Shown: positions 15,904-26,100, counted from the stretch's first letter. The stretch: 64,000 bases of DNA from Yoonia sp. F2084L (GCF_023015625.1 NZ_JALKAH010000006.1:124001-188000); one strand, 5' to 3'. Made by a program: numbers and translations. The notes: generated by a model from the letters alone, not told the origin.

Positions 15904-16986
15904 CTAGTACAACACCTTATACTGCGTTGACCGCCCCCCGGCTTCGGATCGCCGCAAGACCCCTGCCCCTTCCAACGCGGCCAGATCGCGTGTCGCGGTC
16001 GCCGGGGCTGCGCCTGTGATCTTGCGATAGGTTTTCGCGCTAAGACCCTGCGCCACCCGGTCAGGCCCTTGGGCAAAAATCGCCTCAAGCGCTTTGCGCT
16101 GCCTTGCGTTCAGCACATCCGCGCGGGTCGCAAAGAACCGGTTGCGACGCACCAAGAACAGCGCTTCTTCGCGACCTTCGTCAGCCGCAGCGGTCAGCGT
16201 GTCCAGAAACCACACCACAAAGGTGGTGGCATCAATGCCCGCCCTGCCCTCAATCCGGCCTGCTTGCAAAGCGGCGTAATATCCACGTTTGTCCCGTTCA
16301 ATCTGGCGCGACAATGTAAACGGCAGCGGCTGTTCGCTGGCAAAGGCGTGTTCGACCAGCGCGCGCCCGATGCGGCCATTGCCATCTGAAAACGGGTGGA
16401 TCGATTCAAACCACAGATGCGCAATTGCGGCACGGACCGGTACGGGCAACGTACTGTCCTGCCCCAACCACGCAAGAAACACCTTCATCTGCCCCGGCAC
16501 CTGACCGGCAGGTGGCCCTTTATAAAGCACATCTGCATGGCCAGCCGCAGCAGAGCGCACAATCTCAATATCGAAGCTGCGCCAACGGCCCAGATCCTCG
16601 ATCTCGATCCCGTGGAACAGCAGCCGGTGCCAGTCGCACAGCATTTGCGCGGTCAGTGGTCCATGCGCATCGCGGGCGGCCAGCATCAGTTCCACGATCG
16701 CATCAGACCGGCGGCCAAACGCCGCTTTGTCACGATGTTTGAGCGACGCAATCACCGACGCCTCAATCTCGGCCGCATCCAGTGTGACGCCTTCAATCTC
16801 AAACGACGACAGCGCCTCTTGCACGATTTGGCGGCGGTTCAGCTCTTCCAGATCAGCAGCGGCCATCCCCGCGCGTAGGCCTGTAACTTCGCCCAAAGCA
16901 CGCATGGCGGCGGCCAAATGCGGGGCAGTCACCGCCGGATCATGGGTGAAGTTGGGCCAGTGGGTTGATTGCCAGATATAGGTCAT
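15904..16986 (-). CDS. Fic family protein with self-inhibitory helix and C-terminal winged helix
   Basis: 360 residues. An N-terminal DUF4172-type region (WQSTHWPNFTHD) is followed by the inhibitory motif SFEIEG at 61-66, the (S/T)xxxE(G/N) signature that blocks ATP binding. The active site HPFSDGNGRIGR is at 197-208 with catalytic His197. Residues about 293-360 form a winged-helix DNA-binding domain (LSAKTYRKITGAAPATATRDL). The family transfers AMP from ATP to a Ser, Thr or Tyr of a target protein. The DNA-binding tail and the palindrome over its own start codon suggest autoregulation. No antitoxin partner is needed for this class, because the inhibitory helix is internal. Confidence 0.93.
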   Translation of the reverse strand: MTYIWQSTHWPNFTHDPAVTAPHLAAAMRALGEVTGLRAGMAAADLEELNRRQIVQEALSSFEIEGVTLDAAEIEASVIASLKHRDKAAFGRRSDAIVELMLAARDAHGPLTAQMLCDWHRLLFHGIEIEDLGRWRSFDIEIVRSAAAGHADVLYKGPPAGQVPGQMKVFLAWLGQDSTLPVPVRAAIAHLWFESIHPFSDGNGRIGRALVEHAFASEQPLPFTLSRQIERDKRGYYAALQAGRIEGRAGIDATTFVVWFLDTLTAAADEGREEALFLVRRNRFFATRADVLNARQRKALEAIFAQGPDRVAQGLSAKTYRKITGAAPATATRDLAALEGAGVLRRSEAGGRSTQYKVLY

Positions 16987-17015
16987 GATGCGAATAATAG
17001 CCGTATTCGCATCAT
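16985..17015. promoter_or_regulatory. 12-bp-arm palindrome overlapping the fic start codon
   Basis: Perfect 12-base arms (ATGATGCGAATA at 16985-16996 and TATTCGCATCAT at 17004-17015) are separated by seven bases. The left arm contains two bases of the fic ATG (16984-16986). A protein bound here would block both transcription and start-site access. The winged-helix tail of Fic itself is the obvious candidate binder. That is inference. Confidence 0.55.
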
Positions 17016-17029
17016 TTTTCTACGCAAAA

Positions 17030-17058
17030 TGATCTGAAAAATCAGATTTTTCGGATCA
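17030..17058. repeat. Second long palindrome upstream of fic
   Basis: Arms of 14 bases (17030-17043 and 17045-17058) match with one mismatch around a single central A. They are built on TGATCyGAAAAATC. The site lies between the divergent fic and GFA genes, about 15 bases beyond the first palindrome, where the fic promoter should be. It could be an operator for a second dimer or a structure in the leader transcript. Confidence 0.45.
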
Positions 17059-17151
17059 GTGGCGTGAATTGATGAATATCAAACCGGGTTTGGTTGGCGA
17101 TGATAGCGGTGCGACCGATACCGTTTGTAACCCGATCAAGGAGGCTGCGCT

Positions 17152-17577
17152 ATGACATCGAAACGGACGCTGACCGGAAAATGCCTGTGTGGTGCGGTTT
17201 CAATGGCCGTCACCGCGAATGGGGATGAGGTCGGGACATGCCATTGCGACATGTGCCGCCGTTGGTGCTCTGGGCCATTTTTTGAGGTGACTTGCGAAGA
17301 CGTCACCTTCGAGGGAGAAGACAACATCACAAAGTATCGCTCGTCGGAATGGGCCGAACGGGGCTTCTGCAATAAATGTGGGACGAACCTGTTCTATCAC
17401 ATCATTGATAGTGAACAATTTCAGGTATCAATCGGGCTGATGGATGATCAGTCGGATTTACACCTTTCGCTTCAGGTGTTCATCGACAGCAAGCCATCAT
17501 TCTATGCATTGGCCAATCAGACGGAAACGATGACGGCTGCGGAAATCTTTGCCAAATACGCGCCACCCCCAGATTGA
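17152..17577 (+). CDS. GFA family protein (glutathione-dependent formaldehyde-activating fold)
   Basis: 141 residues with the zinc-binding pattern of the family: CLCGAV near residue 11, CHCDMCRRW at about 31-39 and CNKCGTNLF near 76. Named after Gfa of Paracoccus, most members have no proven activity. The fold binds zinc and perhaps glutathione adducts. A strong AAGGAGG at 17139-17145 supports ATG 17152. It is followed after eight bases by the DUF4332 gene, so the two form an operon. Confidence 0.88.
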   Translation: MTSKRTLTGKCLCGAVSMAVTANGDEVGTCHCDMCRRWCSGPFFEVTCEDVTFEGEDNITKYRSSEWAERGFCNKCGTNLFYHIIDSEQFQVSIGLMDDQSDLHLSLQVFIDSKPSFYALANQTETMTAAEIFAKYAPPPD

Positions 17578-17585
17578 GGTCCGGG

Positions 17586-18242
17586 ATGACGCGCTACTAT
17601 CTTGATGAGCGCGGAACCGATCTTGACGCTTTGCAAGATCGCCTGCAACGCACGGATTTGATCCCGAGCCATGAACCGTTGCTTGACGGCTTGTCCGACA
17701 AGCTGGCGTCACTCAAGAAAGCTGGCGTGACTACATTGGCCAATCTGCGCTGCGCTTTGAAGGCCGAAAAATCCCTCACGTCCCTTTCGGAAAGGTCTGG
17801 CGTAGATGCCGGTTACCTGCGGCTGCTGAAACGTACCATCAACGGGTTCATTCCAAAGCCACGGTCGCTAAGGGAAATGGATTGGTTGGGGGCTGATGTC
17901 ACCGCATGTCTGAGCAAGGCGGGCATCAAGAACACGCGGCACGTTTTTGAAGCAGCATGTGGTGAGCCGGCGAAGCTGGCCCGCAACACCGGGATAAGTC
18001 CAGAGGACGCGCGGGACCTTCTGTCAATTTCTGACCTGTGCCGCATTCAGTGGGTCAGTCCAAACTTCGCCCGTGCGCTTGTTGCGGCGGGCAACGCAGA
18101 CCCGGCAACTGTTGCGGCCGCAGATCCAGAAACGCTTTTCGAGGCGATTAAGAAGGCCAACCACAATGCAAGATTTTACAAAGGCACTGTGGGTTTAAGG
18201 GACATCAAACGTCTGGTGGTTGCCGCACGTTATGTTCCGTGA
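17586..18242 (+). CDS. DUF4332-type helix-hairpin-helix protein
   Basis: 218 residues with repeated helix-hairpin-helix-like units, for example DKLASLKKAGVTTLANL and LSKAGIKNTRHVFEAA, then the LLSISDLCRIQWVSPNFARAL block typical of DUF4332. The fold suggests nucleic-acid or protein binding, but no activity is known. I chose ATG 17586 after GGTCCGGG. The frame also offers an upstream start overlapping the GFA stop, which would give a TGA overlap. Co-transcribed with the GFA gene. Confidence 0.7.
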   Translation: MTRYYLDERGTDLDALQDRLQRTDLIPSHEPLLDGLSDKLASLKKAGVTTLANLRCALKAEKSLTSLSERSGVDAGYLRLLKRTINGFIPKPRSLREMDWLGADVTACLSKAGIKNTRHVFEAACGEPAKLARNTGISPEDARDLLSISDLCRIQWVSPNFARALVAAGNADPATVAAADPETLFEAIKKANHNARFYKGTVGLRDIKRLVVAARYVP

Positions 18243-18375
18243 AGATTTTACCTGGCTCGGCTCCCGATATGCCAAAGTCGGTCAGCGCTGGCATCGGCGC
18301 ATGAGCAGCGTAAACGCCGCTAATGGTAGCCAGCAGAAGAATGAAACTACAAAAGAGATGTCGAAAGAGCGCCAT
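18205..18375 (-). CDS. Small predicted exported protein or truncated gene remnant
   Basis: A 56-codon frame from ATG 18375 begins with a convincing signal peptide: MALFRHLFCS, then a run FILLLATISG and a likely cleavage after VYAAHA. The remaining 30 residues match nothing I know. Its end overlaps the DUF4332 gene on the other strand by 38 bases, which suggests either a decayed larger gene or a chance frame. No strong ribosome binding site is present. Confidence 0.3.
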   Translation of the reverse strand: MALFRHLFCSFILLLATISGVYAAHAPMPALTDFGISGAEPGKIFTEHNVRQPPDV

Positions 18376-18435
18376 AACCTAGGTTAGCCGTTCTGAGGTG
18401 TGACGGCTACTGCAGACGGACTGGGTCGCGCATCT

Positions 18436-18807
18436 TCAGGTGTCCAGATACCGCGGATCTGCGTGTAAGATTTCCAGATACTTGTCGAAGGCTTCGAGCC
18501 GCGCCGCATAGTGTTGTTTGTCTTCGGGTTTTCCAACAAAATCAGGGTCACGACCCGATTTGAAGTCATCATATGCGGTTTCGATCAGCTTCAGCACCTT
18601 GCGGAATTCTTCCGCCGTGAGATCAGTAAGCTGGATACGCTTATCAGCCATAGGATCGCAGACCCGATAATACAGGTCCATGTCGTTCTCTTCGAGATAC
18701 CACCACATACGCCGCAAAAGAGGTGCAGCAACAAGGTTGTTGTCGACAACCATACGGGCGTCTTCGTCAAATCCCCGATACCTACTTCTAACTAGGAATG
18801 CCCACAT
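18436..18807 (-). CDS. Hypothetical 123-residue protein, possible extra immunity gene
   Basis: Begins MWAFLVRSRYRGFDEDARMV and is rich in acidic residues and aromatic helices (RRMWWYLEENDMDLYYRV). I recognise no family. CTGGAG precedes ATG 18807 at good spacing, so the frame is probably real. It lies 75 bases after the YezG-like immunity gene, in the same direction and with the same lower GC. The tail of a CdiA locus commonly accumulates orphan immunity genes, and that is the likeliest role. It could also be an unrelated cargo gene. Confidence 0.6.
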   Translation of the reverse strand: MWAFLVRSRYRGFDEDARMVVDNNLVAAPLLRRMWWYLEENDMDLYYRVCDPMADKRIQLTDLTAEEFRKVLKLIETAYDDFKSGRDPDFVGKPEDKQHYAARLEAFDKYLEILHADPRYLDT

Positions 18808-18882
18808 AGTTTACTCCAGAATGACAAGCTGCGATTTTGAGTTGCCGGCAAGGCCTCGATGTAGTCCGGTACAATCTAGGGT

Positions 18883-19335
18883 CTAAGCGTACGGCCGCTC
18901 TTTCGCCATTTTCACACGCTCCAACCAGATATCATGCGGGATATTGTGCTTGCCAATCTCCGCTTCCGGTATCTGGCTGACACCCTTCATGTAAAGACCT
19001 GGCCAGCTGTCCCATTCTGGGATGTAGGCAAATTGAACATCCATTTTGCCGTTCTCCCTCAATGCGAACTTCATGTTGGTAAAAGGCTCTATCTTAAATT
19101 CTGGCATCTTCTGAAGTTCATATGCCAGTGTTCGCATCTCTTCCCAAACTGGCCAAGGATTATCACTATTTAAGCTTTCTATGAGTAACTCTTTATTCTT
19201 GAAGAATACGATACTCATGTCTCCCCCACGACTATCTGGGAACCCCTTGAAATTGAAATGACTCAAGTCGGCATCTTCTCTGAATATGGACCATAGTTTT
19301 GAACCAATTTGCTTTAGAATTTGAGATGCGTCCAT
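18883..19335 (-). CDS. YezG/DUF600-like immunity protein
   Basis: 150 residues. The layout resembles the YezG (DUF600) family: an N-terminal helix (ILKQIGSKLW), a strand segment GDMSIVFFKN, a helix with WEEMRTLAYEL, and then PFTNMKFALRENGKMDVQF matching the typical WTxxxxxLxxxGKFxxxxxY block. YezG-type proteins neutralise nuclease tips of the EndoNS type. Here the gene begins two bases after the stop of an orphan tip with exactly that nuclease fold, so pairing is strongly suggested. ATG 19335. Family match is by eye and not certain. Confidence 0.7.
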   Translation of the reverse strand: MDASQILKQIGSKLWSIFREDADLSHFNFKGFPDSRGGDMSIVFFKNKELLIESLNSDNPWPVWEEMRTLAYELQKMPEFKIEPFTNMKFALRENGKMDVQFAYIPEWDSWPGLYMKGVSQIPEAEIGKHNIPHDIWLERVKMAKERPYA

Positions 19336-19336
19336 A

Positions 19337-19750
19337 TCAGTCTCCAGTTGGCGTATTTTTGATTGGAGGTGGAGAGGTTAGCACGCCATCAATTTCATAA
19401 CGAACAATGAAATCCGTGGGCCGTTGTGGATTAGTCGTGTAACGCGGTTGAATATCCACGCGAACATTCTGACCAGCATCCAACGCGTTTCGCCATTGCC
19501 GTTCCAGCTCATACCAGCGGCCACCCGAACCGTTTGGGGTACGGTTCATCGGAACCAGATTGACTCCCTCGCCTGCACCACCAAAGACGGACGCGATCAG
19601 ATGACTACTGCAGTCATCAGGTTGGCAGCAAGCCCCACCAGAGATACCATATTGATATCCATTTCGCGCATTCGGATCATTGACTAGTTCGGCTTGCGTA
19701 CAGAAGGGTATAGTTTTGGTTCGGTGGTTATTTGTGTAGGCTTTGACTTG
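19337..19750 (-). pseudogene. Orphan nuclease toxin tip (EndoNS_2-like), no start
   Basis: An open frame of 137 residues begins right after a TAG at 19751-19753 and has no secretion part. It contains DDCSSHLIASVFGGAGEGVN, then LVPMNRTPNG, RWYELERQWRNALDAGQNV and RVDIQPRYTTNPQRPTDF. This is the DxxGHL..GGxGExxNLVPM..N pattern of the DNA/RNA non-specific endonuclease tips found on polymorphic toxins. The expected DDxGH reads DDCSSH, so the catalytic His is kept. It is a displaced CdiA C-terminus: silent as it stands, but usable if recombined onto the main gene. Its immunity gene follows directly. Confidence 0.78.
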
Positions 19751-19786
19751 CTAAATATAATGACCAAGCACTTATTTGAGAACAGG

Positions 19787-20152
19787 TCAATCAAGCCAAA
19801 AATCTTCGTCTTGAGTACATAAATACTGGCCATCCGAAATCACGCTTATCCAGCCACGGACAGGGTAAAAAAGCGAAAGTGACAAGATACCAAAGACACC
19901 CTTGTCAATAGGCGACAGTGTTACTGTCGCGTAATTATCGTGAGAAAAATTTGACCCTCCATAAGCTGGTGCAATTGCATCAATTTTCTGCTGATCCCAG
20001 CTCGACGCGCTAGCAATCGCATTAAACAATGGGTTTGAAAAGTATAGCTTTAGGGTGCCTTCGCCGATCCAAAATCGGCAAGGTATATCTTTTTGCTTAA
20101 GAGCCTCGATACAATTAAGTTCCTCAGGAAAGTCGGCTCTAATCTCGATCAT
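19787..20152 (-). CDS. Immunity protein for the CdiA peptidase tip
   Basis: 121 residues, beginning MIEIRADFPEELNCIEALK and ending DEDFWLD; no family recognised. ATG 20152 overlaps the CdiA stop (ATGA at 20152-20149), the standard arrangement of a CdiA-CT/CdiI pair. It is therefore the cognate immunity of the cysteine-peptidase-like tip by position. It probably acts in the cytosol by binding the tip; no signal peptide or membrane segment is seen. The function is inferred from gene order, not from sequence similarity. Confidence 0.68.
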   Translation of the reverse strand: MIEIRADFPEELNCIEALKQKDIPCRFWIGEGTLKLYFSNPLFNAIASASSWDQQKIDAIAPAYGGSNFSHDNYATVTLSPIDKGVFGILSLSLFYPVRGWISVISDGQYLCTQDEDFWLD

Positions 20153-23100
20153 TGTCTGGTTCTCACTACGTCACCGCTGAAATTCTGCTGAAATGTTGCC
20201 TCTGGACTGAAGTATTGTTGCCCATGTGGATCGCGAATAGCTACTACTCTTTGCCCTTGACGGACAGTGACACCATCCACAACAACCCAGTGAGAGAAGC
20301 CGTTATCACCAGTTATCCTGACGATCACTGGTTTGCCATTTTGTGTCAATGTTTCAATCAAGTCAACGCGACCTGCGCCTACGTTGCCTCCAACAGCCTT
20401 CACACCATTTTGACCTAGAAGCGCAGCTAGATCATCACGAGTTGTTCCCCGTTCACCAGTTTGCCGTATCAAAGCTGCAGGATCTAAGTTCTCGCCTGTT
20501 GTTGATGTCAACATAGCACAACTGTGTTGACCGCAAGTCGGGACATTTCCTTGAGCATCAAGCACGCGATCACCGTTTCGTATCAGCGCGTCAGCCGTAA
20601 GTGGGTGATCTGGGTGCGTTTGCCGAACCACTATTGGAGTGTCATCCAAAACTCTTACAGTCGGAGATGCACCACTTAAGTTGTCAATTGTGCCAACAAC
20701 CTTGCCGCCCTTGACGATCGCAATACCACCTGCACCCACTTCGACAAGCATCGCGCCGACGTCCAGCCAGCTTTCCACCTCGCGTGCTTGTGACTCAGAC
20801 AAACCAGCGGCTTCCCCAAGTGCCTCATACGGGTTTTCGATTGCCTGACCGGTGTAAAGCGTGGCCGCACCGTCCGCCAATTCATCTGCTGATCCCACGG
20901 TGCCGGCACCAACAGCCACAACGCAAAGTGTGCCCGCCGAGAAATAGCAGGTCACAGCGACACCCCCAGCGGCCAATGCCCCCATGCCAACGTTCATGCC
21001 TCCATCGAACCGCGCAGCACGTGCCGAAATAGCAGCATGGGCTTCTGCGACCGTCTTTGTGCCTTCTTGGACGGCACGCATTTCTTCGACAATTAACGCG
21101 TCAAGGTTTCTGCCCCACTCAAGGTCACGGCTGAGTGTTTCCGAGCCGACAGTGACCTTTTCAGTGCCATCGAACCAGCTGGCATTGTGCCAATCCAAGA
21201 ACTGATCGGCGTCATTGATCATACGGCTACAGTCAGTACTCAGCGTGGCACCGGAACACGCCGCCATCATAGCGCGGGTGTTCTGTAGCGATATTTGTTG
21301 AAGTATGCCGAGCGCACCATCTAAAGCAGTTGTGACATCCTGCCTTTCCTTTGGAGAAACGCTGCCTTGCTGCGATATGAGATCGAGCATCCCCGCATCA
21401 TCAAGAAGGTTCTTCAACTCGTCAGAGGCCGTACAATTGGCCCCTTGTAGGATACGGCAAAAATGTACGAAGTCTTCAAATGCGTCTTGCGCCGCGATCA
21501 GCTTGTCCGCCTGTGCCCGCTGCTCTGTTGTCAGATAGTTGTTCTGGAACGCTGATGTTGCATATTCTTGCGTCGCATTGACGTTTTCCGCCTTGCCGCT
21601 GGACAAGACCCAGCCAACCGTAGCACTGACAAGCGTCAGGTCTCTGGTGTGACCTTCTTTCCATGCTTGGTATTCAAGCGTTCCAGGAGTTGGCGCATCG
21701 CCCGCAACAAATTCGAGATAGAGTTGCTCTGTCAACGCCCCAACGACGCCGGCTTCGCAGTTGGCACCAGTTGCTTCCGCCACCACACAACCCAGAGCGG
21801 CGTGACTTAGGACATTCTCCGCGCTGCCTCGTGCGAAATTCGCGCCAATCCCCGTTTGGAAATCCGCCATCACCATAGTGATGGAACTGCTCCGCATGCT
21901 GCCGGTGAAGCTGTCGAGGAAGTCGGCGTCTTCGTAAACCGCCACTGTCAGCCCTGCCGTCAGTGTCGCGTCGATCCCGTTCTCGACCAGGGCGGCGAAG
22001 GTGAGCCCTTCGCCAAAGCCTACGCTTTCCGTGGCCCAGCTCATGCCGGACCAGTCACCACCAAGCGTCTTGAGGTTCACACTTGCCGTCAGCCCGGCGC
22101 TGACCCCTGCGAAGGCTGCTTCGCCAAGGATGTCGCCCACATCAATGTCGCCCGCGACCGCACCATCAAGCGTGCCGACGATTGCGCTCGCGGCGGCGGC
22201 GTTCACGGCCAGACCTGTGTTTGTGACAGTTGCGGCTGCCGTGGCTGTCGCCTGTGTGGTCATCCCCAGTTGCCCGGCAAGCCCGCCGACCCCGGCAAGC
22301 CCCTGCGTGACCACAATCGTCAGCAGCGCTTTGAACGCGGGGCTGAGTGCTTGCTTCTTTTCGTAGAAGCTGTAGCTGACCAGCTCAATCGGGTCGTTGA
22401 TTGTGCTGTCGCGGCCCAGAACGCCGCTCAGATAGGCGTATTCCGCCCCATCCGCGCCTGTTGGCAGTGCGACCTGCCGGACAAGGAATTCACCTTCTTC
22501 CGACCATTCGCCGCCTTCCCGCCAATGCGGATCGTCGCTGGCAGTCTCTTCTTCTGTCACGGGCTCTTCATCCGTGCCCAGATAGGCGTCAGCGATATTC
22601 ATCCGCCCGCTGTCTTCGCTCTCAGCCGTCCAGCCACCGGCCTGAATGCTGTCGATCAGCGGATTGCGCACGCCTGCCAGTATGATCCGGGAGTTGACGT
22701 CGAAGTTGACCCCGCCTGCGGCCTCAATCGCGTTGAAGGTCACGTTTTCGGTCAGATCTTCGGACCGAATGTCGGTCATGATGACGCCGTTGTCTTTGTG
22801 CTCAGTCAGGCTGTGGTATTCGATGTCAATCGCCGCAAGCAAATACGTGGTTCCGGTGACCTTGGTCACGAACTCTCCGCCTGCGTTGAAATCAACGGCC
22901 GTCAGTGTCAGGTCAGCGCCAGAGTTGATGGCGATGTCGCCTGCCGTGTTCGCAACCGTGCCAACGCTGTCGGTGATCAAGGAGCGTTTATCGCGTGAGT
23001 TCGTGATCAACCCGCCCAGAAGGCGTGTGCTTTTGTAGCTGGAACTGGCCCGCACATCGGTGGGTGCCGTAAACGCAGAGCCGCCATTGACGGACACAAG

Positions 23101-26100
23101 CGACAATTGCCCCGGTGCAAGATCACTGTTTGCAACACCCGGTATCGTAAACCGGCTGCCTTCCACGAGGATATTGTTATTGGCTACACCCGTGATGGAT
23201 GCCCCGGTGATCGCGGTTGTGCGATTTGTGATGTTCAGTGTCTGCTCGCGCCGGATTTTCTTGCGGAAGAATCCACCCTTTTTGCGGGCGTAATCGCGGA
23301 AATACACATCGGCGACCGACGCGAGGATCAGGTCCCCATCTTGTGCGATCAGGCCGACATTGCCGCCTGCTGTGACATTCGCGCCTTCCAGCACGATATC
23401 GTTTTGCCCCGGCACATTGCCCGAAGACAAAATGGTAATGTCGCCACCTGCACTTAGACTTGTGGTCAGGTGGTCAAACCGTTCGATCCGGTTGCGGTTC
23501 GATCCACTGGTCTTGCCCGTTTCTGAGGACAGCGCCAAAGCGCCAATGGTGATGTCGCCACCAGCCAGCAGCGTGATGTTGTCGCCTGCGCTGATCTGCG
23601 CTCCGGCAGTGGTGATCGCGTCACGAGCTGTCAACACAATGGTGCTGCCTGCGGCAAAGGTTGCCGTTTGCAATGCGCGGTCTTGGCGGTCGGTCCAGCT
23701 TGCGCCACGGAATTGCGGCAACCGGACCAGACGGATGCCTTGTTCGGTCACCACCGTCCGTGCGTCTGTCACGATTTCGATGTTATTGCCGACGACGGCG
23801 ATGTTTTCTGCCGAGATCGTGCCGCCGGTCGATCGGAACGTATCGCTGACCGCGATGCTGATCGTCTCGGTGGCCCGGATGTTGCCCGCATTGTCAAAAT
23901 TGCCTGTGTTGAAATTGACATTCTGCCCGGTGATCATCGCGCCACTCAGACCCGCAAAACGGATTTCGGGATTGGCGAGATAGACCTTCGGTGCCAGCAC
24001 CCTTTGTCCATCAACAACGGTTTCTTCCAGCCAAATGATGTCGCTTGTCAGCGCGCCGATCTGGTCGGGGGTCAACGCCACGCCAGGTGTCAGGTCAAGG
24101 TTTTCCAGCGCGTTGATCGCATTGTCATACATCGCCTGAATTTGGGCGCGTTCGTTGATCCCTGTGATCAGCACCAACTGTCCCAGCAATTCCTGTAGTT
24201 GCTTGCGGATGAACAAGGCTTCGGCATAGGCATCGCCAAAGCGTTTTAGCTCTGGGTCATATTCGATGATCTCAAGGAAGTAATCGGACGACAGGAATGC
24301 ATCGAGGTCGACAAATTCAGGCCGCGTTTCGACCAGAAACTCTGCGTCGGGGTCCACATTGACTACCAGCAGGTCAGGGTTACCGATCGAATCCACATCC
24401 ACATCCGTAAGATCGGTATTCGTAGGCCCTGTGATAACAACAGTGTTGTCTCTGTAGGCCCCGTTGTTGATATAGCCCGATACGTTACCATTGATGTTGC
24501 CGCGTGCTTCAATCGTTCCAAAAACAGCGCCAACAAACTCGCCGCTTGGTCGATAGGCGTTCAGCCCTACGTTATCGAGTAGATTTACATTGATGTTAAT
24601 ATTGCGACCCGCCGATATCAGGCTGTATTCATTCCTGACAGCGCTGCCGGTCAGGTTGATATCACGCGCTGAGATAATCCTGGCCGCTTCGCCCCGTTCG
24701 GTGATCTGGCCCGCAACTGTGATTGGATCAAAGCAAGTGTCGCCGGTGCATTCCTGAACGGCGTCACTTCCTGTTTCCTGCGTTAGGGCTCCATCGACCA
24801 GCGGCGCTTCGCGCAAGTTGCCAAAGGTGACCGCCGCAATGCTGATATCGCCTGTGATCGTTTCAACCACACCGCCAAACTGATTGGTGAACGCGGTCGC
24901 CAAAGCATTGGTGTCACCCCGGATCGCAACGCTGCCATTGGCGATGATGCTGCCGCCATTGTTGAAGATTGCAGCGTCGCTGCGCAGCGTGACGTTTGTA
25001 TCGCCAAACATCAGGCCTTCATTGGTCAGATCAAGGCTGGTGGTGACCAGCAGACCGCCATCGGTCGAGGCCAGCGTGCCAAAGTTGTGCAGGCTTTCCA
25101 CGTCGATGTTGACGTCCTGAACGGCAACCACATCCGCATCGCGTCCGACACGAAACGCACCGGCGACATCAAAGTCAAAGCGAGTCGCTGCGATCTCGGC
25201 ACCGTTGCCCACATTCAGATCACCACCTGTCGTCAGGATGGCAGTACTTTCGGCAACCAAGTTGGCGTTGGCGGCCAGCACCAGATCTTCGGCGCTGGTG
25301 ACGTTGACGGTTTGCGCAACCACATCGCCTTGGATTTCAACCCGGTCGTTGCTGCGCACAGTCACATTCTGGCTGGCGGTGGCGTTGTTCATCACCAAGC
25401 GCCCGTCTGCGGTGATTGTCATACCACCGGCATTCGCCGCCATATCATCCGGCGCGCGAACGCCCACCCCTTCCTCGGTCGAGGTAATCGTGATGGAATT
25501 GGCAAACATACCGCCAAAGGCGGTGGAATCAATCGCCAAGCCGGACATGGCTGGCCCAGCATCTGTTTTTGGCGTTGGCTCACCAGTCGCATAGAGCACG
25601 TCATTCCGCCCTGCGATCACCCGGATACGCTGACCTGTCACAGCGCCAGCGACGGTGATCTGGCGCGAAATCAGATCAAAGGTTGTGGTATCAGAAGCAT
25701 CAAGCCCGGCTCTGCCGATCTGGATTGCACCGTTATCAACCGAAAACCCAGTGAGTGTGCCACCGTTGATCGTCGGGCTGCCGGTCGTCAGCGTTGCCCG
25801 GTTGGTGCTGATAAACCCGCAGCCGTTGCAGGTGATCCCATTGGGGTTGGCGACGATGACATCGGCCTGCTGGCCTGCAACCTCAAGAAAGCCATTCAGC
25901 GCGGATGGATTGTTCGATGTCACCTCATTGAGGATGATACTGGCCGCACCATTTTGAAGATTGCTGTTGCCCTGCACCACACCGGCAAGGGCGGTATCGG
26001 CATAGTTGGTGTCGACGTTGTTAAGGATCGCACCCCCCGGGCCAACCCCGAATTCGGTATAGGTGTTATGTGACAGACCGTTGGCACCGGGCGTGTTGAT

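Noticed and set aside
21856-22998. 380-residue plus-strand frame opposite the CdiA-like gene
   Set aside because: It mirrors the repetitive, GC-rich minus-strand coding sequence, has no ribosome binding site and no known domain.
25087-26073. 328-residue plus-strand frame opposite the TPS domain
   Set aside because: Shadow of the secretion domain; composition rich in His, Arg and Gly as expected for an antisense frame.
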